Below are positions 62,859-64,000 of a DNA stretch of 64,000 nucleotides, in pieces. Positions within the stretch are counted from its first letter, which is position 1. Every line of letters begins with the position of its first letter. The position numbers were made by a program, and so were the translations under genes. The notes beneath the pieces were generated by a model. The model saw nothing but the letters and a program-made list of their open reading frames with translations, was not told where the DNA came from and ran no database searches. This DNA is from Streptomyces sp. F63 (GTDB lineage Bacteria; Actinomycetota; Actinomycetes; Streptomycetales; Streptomycetaceae), in assembly GCF_018070345.1 (NCBI RefSeq), contig NZ_JAGPXX010000026.1, forward strand, positions 1-64,000, written 5' to 3'.

Positions 62859-63044
62859 CCCTCACGTTCCGGCGGGGTCATACCGTGTGTGGGGCCGCCG
62901 GTCACAGGGATAGACGGGGATGCCGACCGCATGGTTGTACGAGTGGCCTGGCGGCTTTCGGCCACCTCCGGGGGCGGGAGTGCCGTGCGAGGCGACCGCG
63001 AACCGGCCGCCGGCCTCGTCAGCCGGTCGCCTCGGCCGGCGGCC

Positions 63045-63800
63045 TCAGCCGGCCGTCGCGGTGACCCGTTCGCTCTCCCGCCGCTGCTCCAGGGCGTCGG
63101 GCGCGAGGCGGTCGAGATGGCGGCAGAGGACAACGGATCCGCCCGCGGCGAGCGGGGCGAACAGCCCGGCCGAGAGCCCGTCCCAGGAGTCGAACGGCAG
63201 GCCGGACAGCACCCGGGAGACCGGGGTGTACTCCCGGGTGGCGGCGTCGGCCCGGGCCCGCTCGACCACCTGGTCGGCCGTCAGCTCGCCGGCGCCCGCG
63301 AAGGCCAGCGCGGGCTCGTCCGGATCCACCGGAGCGAACGGGGCGAAGCGGTCGCCCTGCCCCGGCACCTCGACGGCGTAGTCCGCGAAGCCGGACGGGG
63401 GTTCGGGGAAGCGCCCGCCGAGCGGGCGCAGGCTCAGCGCCACCCGTTCACCGCGGCAGGCCCGGGCCTCCTCCAGCGTGTCCGGGCCGGTGACGGCCAG
63501 ATCGGCCGCGGCCGGGTCGCCGCCCAGGTCCGCGAGGACACCCGTCGAGGAGCAGGCCAGCAGCCAGACCACCGTCTGCCAGTGCGCCGGCAGCAGCAGC
63601 GCGGCCCGATCGCCCGGCTGGAGCCCCAGGTCGCCCTGGAGGAGGTTCGCGGTCTTGGCCACCCAATTGGCGAGGGTCGCGACGGAGAGCTCCACCCGTT
63701 CACCGGTGGCGTCGTCGTAGAAGGTGACGAGGGGGCGGGCGGGATCCGCGGCGAGCGCGGATCGCAGCAGGTCGGCCGGGGTGCGATCGGTTGCGTTCAC
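63045..63800 (-). CDS. TIGR03089-type protein, AMP-binding-like without catalytic core
   Basis: The 251-residue protein resembles the first half of AMP-forming ligases: TPADLLRSALAADPARPLVTFYDDATGERVELSVATLANWVAKTANLLQGDLGLQPGDRAALLLPAHWQTVVWLLAC. The phosphate-binding TSGTTGxPK loop and the C-terminal lysine domain are absent, so adenylation is unlikely. The pattern is that of a conserved actinobacterial family of unknown function usually found near LCP genes, as here. The ATG at 63800 has no strong ribosome-binding site. Confidence 0.82.
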   Translation of the reverse strand: MNATDRTPADLLRSALAADPARPLVTFYDDATGERVELSVATLANWVAKTANLLQGDLGLQPGDRAALLLPAHWQTVVWLLACSSTGVLADLGGDPAAADLAVTGPDTLEEARACRGERVALSLRPLGGRFPEPPSGFADYAVEVPGQGDRFAPFAPVDPDEPALAFAGAGELTADQVVERARADAATREYTPVSRVLSGLPFDSWDGLSAGLFAPLAAGGSVVLCRHLDRLAPDALEQRRESERVTATAG

Positions 63801-63929
63801 CCGGGCAAGCGTACGCGGCCGTCACTGCGCCCGGGTGAACCGGGGCGGCCGGGTAGGCGCCCCCATTGCGCCGACTGGGTGTCATCTTACGAATAGACAG
63901 ATTTACTGGCCTATGTCCAACATGCCGGT

Positions 63930-64000
63930 ATGCGTGCACTCCTTGCTTCCACGACCGGTGTGGCCTGCGCGGCCGCGCTCTCTCTCCCCCTGGCCCTGCC
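63930..64000 (+). CDS. Start of a secreted protein (partial)
   Basis: An ATG at 63930 opens MRALLASTTGVACAAALSLP, a basic residue followed by a long hydrophobic core that continues as LALP to the end of the window, a good Sec signal peptide. The mature part lies beyond the window. By position after the LCP genes a secreted cell-wall enzyme would be reasonable, but nothing in the sequence shows it. Confidence 0.6.
   Translation, partial: MRALLASTTGVACAAALSLPLAL

Overview
The window is high-GC actinobacterial chromosome, almost certainly Streptomyces. Coding density is high with strong GC3 bias, UUA codons are very rare, and the gene set is typical of the genus: a tRNA-Leu(UAA) that matches bldA, a stress sigma factor with its partner-switching pair, a histidine-utilisation operon using the HutF route, and a cluster of five LytR-CpsA-Psr (LCP) proteins. 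Gene identities come from reading the translated sequence; no database search was run.

Layout. 1-5500 looks accessory: a frameshifted anti-sigma-like ATPase, a helix-turn-helix/tetratricopeptide regulator, a NACHT-family STAND NTPase that contains two UUA codons, and a RelE/Phd-type toxin-antitoxin pair. 5500-16500 is core: type II NADH dehydrogenase preceded by two Rex-operator-like sites, a cyclopropane fatty acid synthase, a MacB/FtsX-type ABC exporter pair, the bldA tRNA, a Bax-inhibitor-like membrane protein and small conserved proteins. 17100-29200 holds a thiolase, an SGNH hydrolase, cystathionine beta-synthase, an acyl-CoA synthetase, an RpiR regulator, and an atypical PLP decarboxylase paired with an amino-acid permease.

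29350-35120 is a hut operon (urocanate hydratase, M20 amidohydrolase, formimidoylglutamate deiminase, imidazolonepropionase) whose genes overlap one another. 35357-37636 is a SigI-type partner-switching locus with sigma-B-like promoter motifs on both divergent arms. 37800-46250 holds a DEAD-box helicase, cold-shock protein, two-component system, GtrA protein, purK-purE, dipeptidase and a VOC protein. 46400-50170 is a glycolate-oxidase-like glcDF pair divergent from a GntR/FCD regulator, with a perfect TNGTNNNACNA operator between them. 50278-64000 holds UDP-glucose dehydrogenase, acyl-CoA dehydrogenase, thioesterase, a family 2 glycosyltransferase and five LCP proteins, followed by a TIGR03089-type protein and the start of a secreted protein.

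Themes. The most interesting combination is bldA itself, about 10 kb from a NACHT immune-type gene that needs it for translation. Other recurring themes are redox control of ndh, a self-wired sigma switch, and concentrated cell-wall glycopolymer ligation genes.
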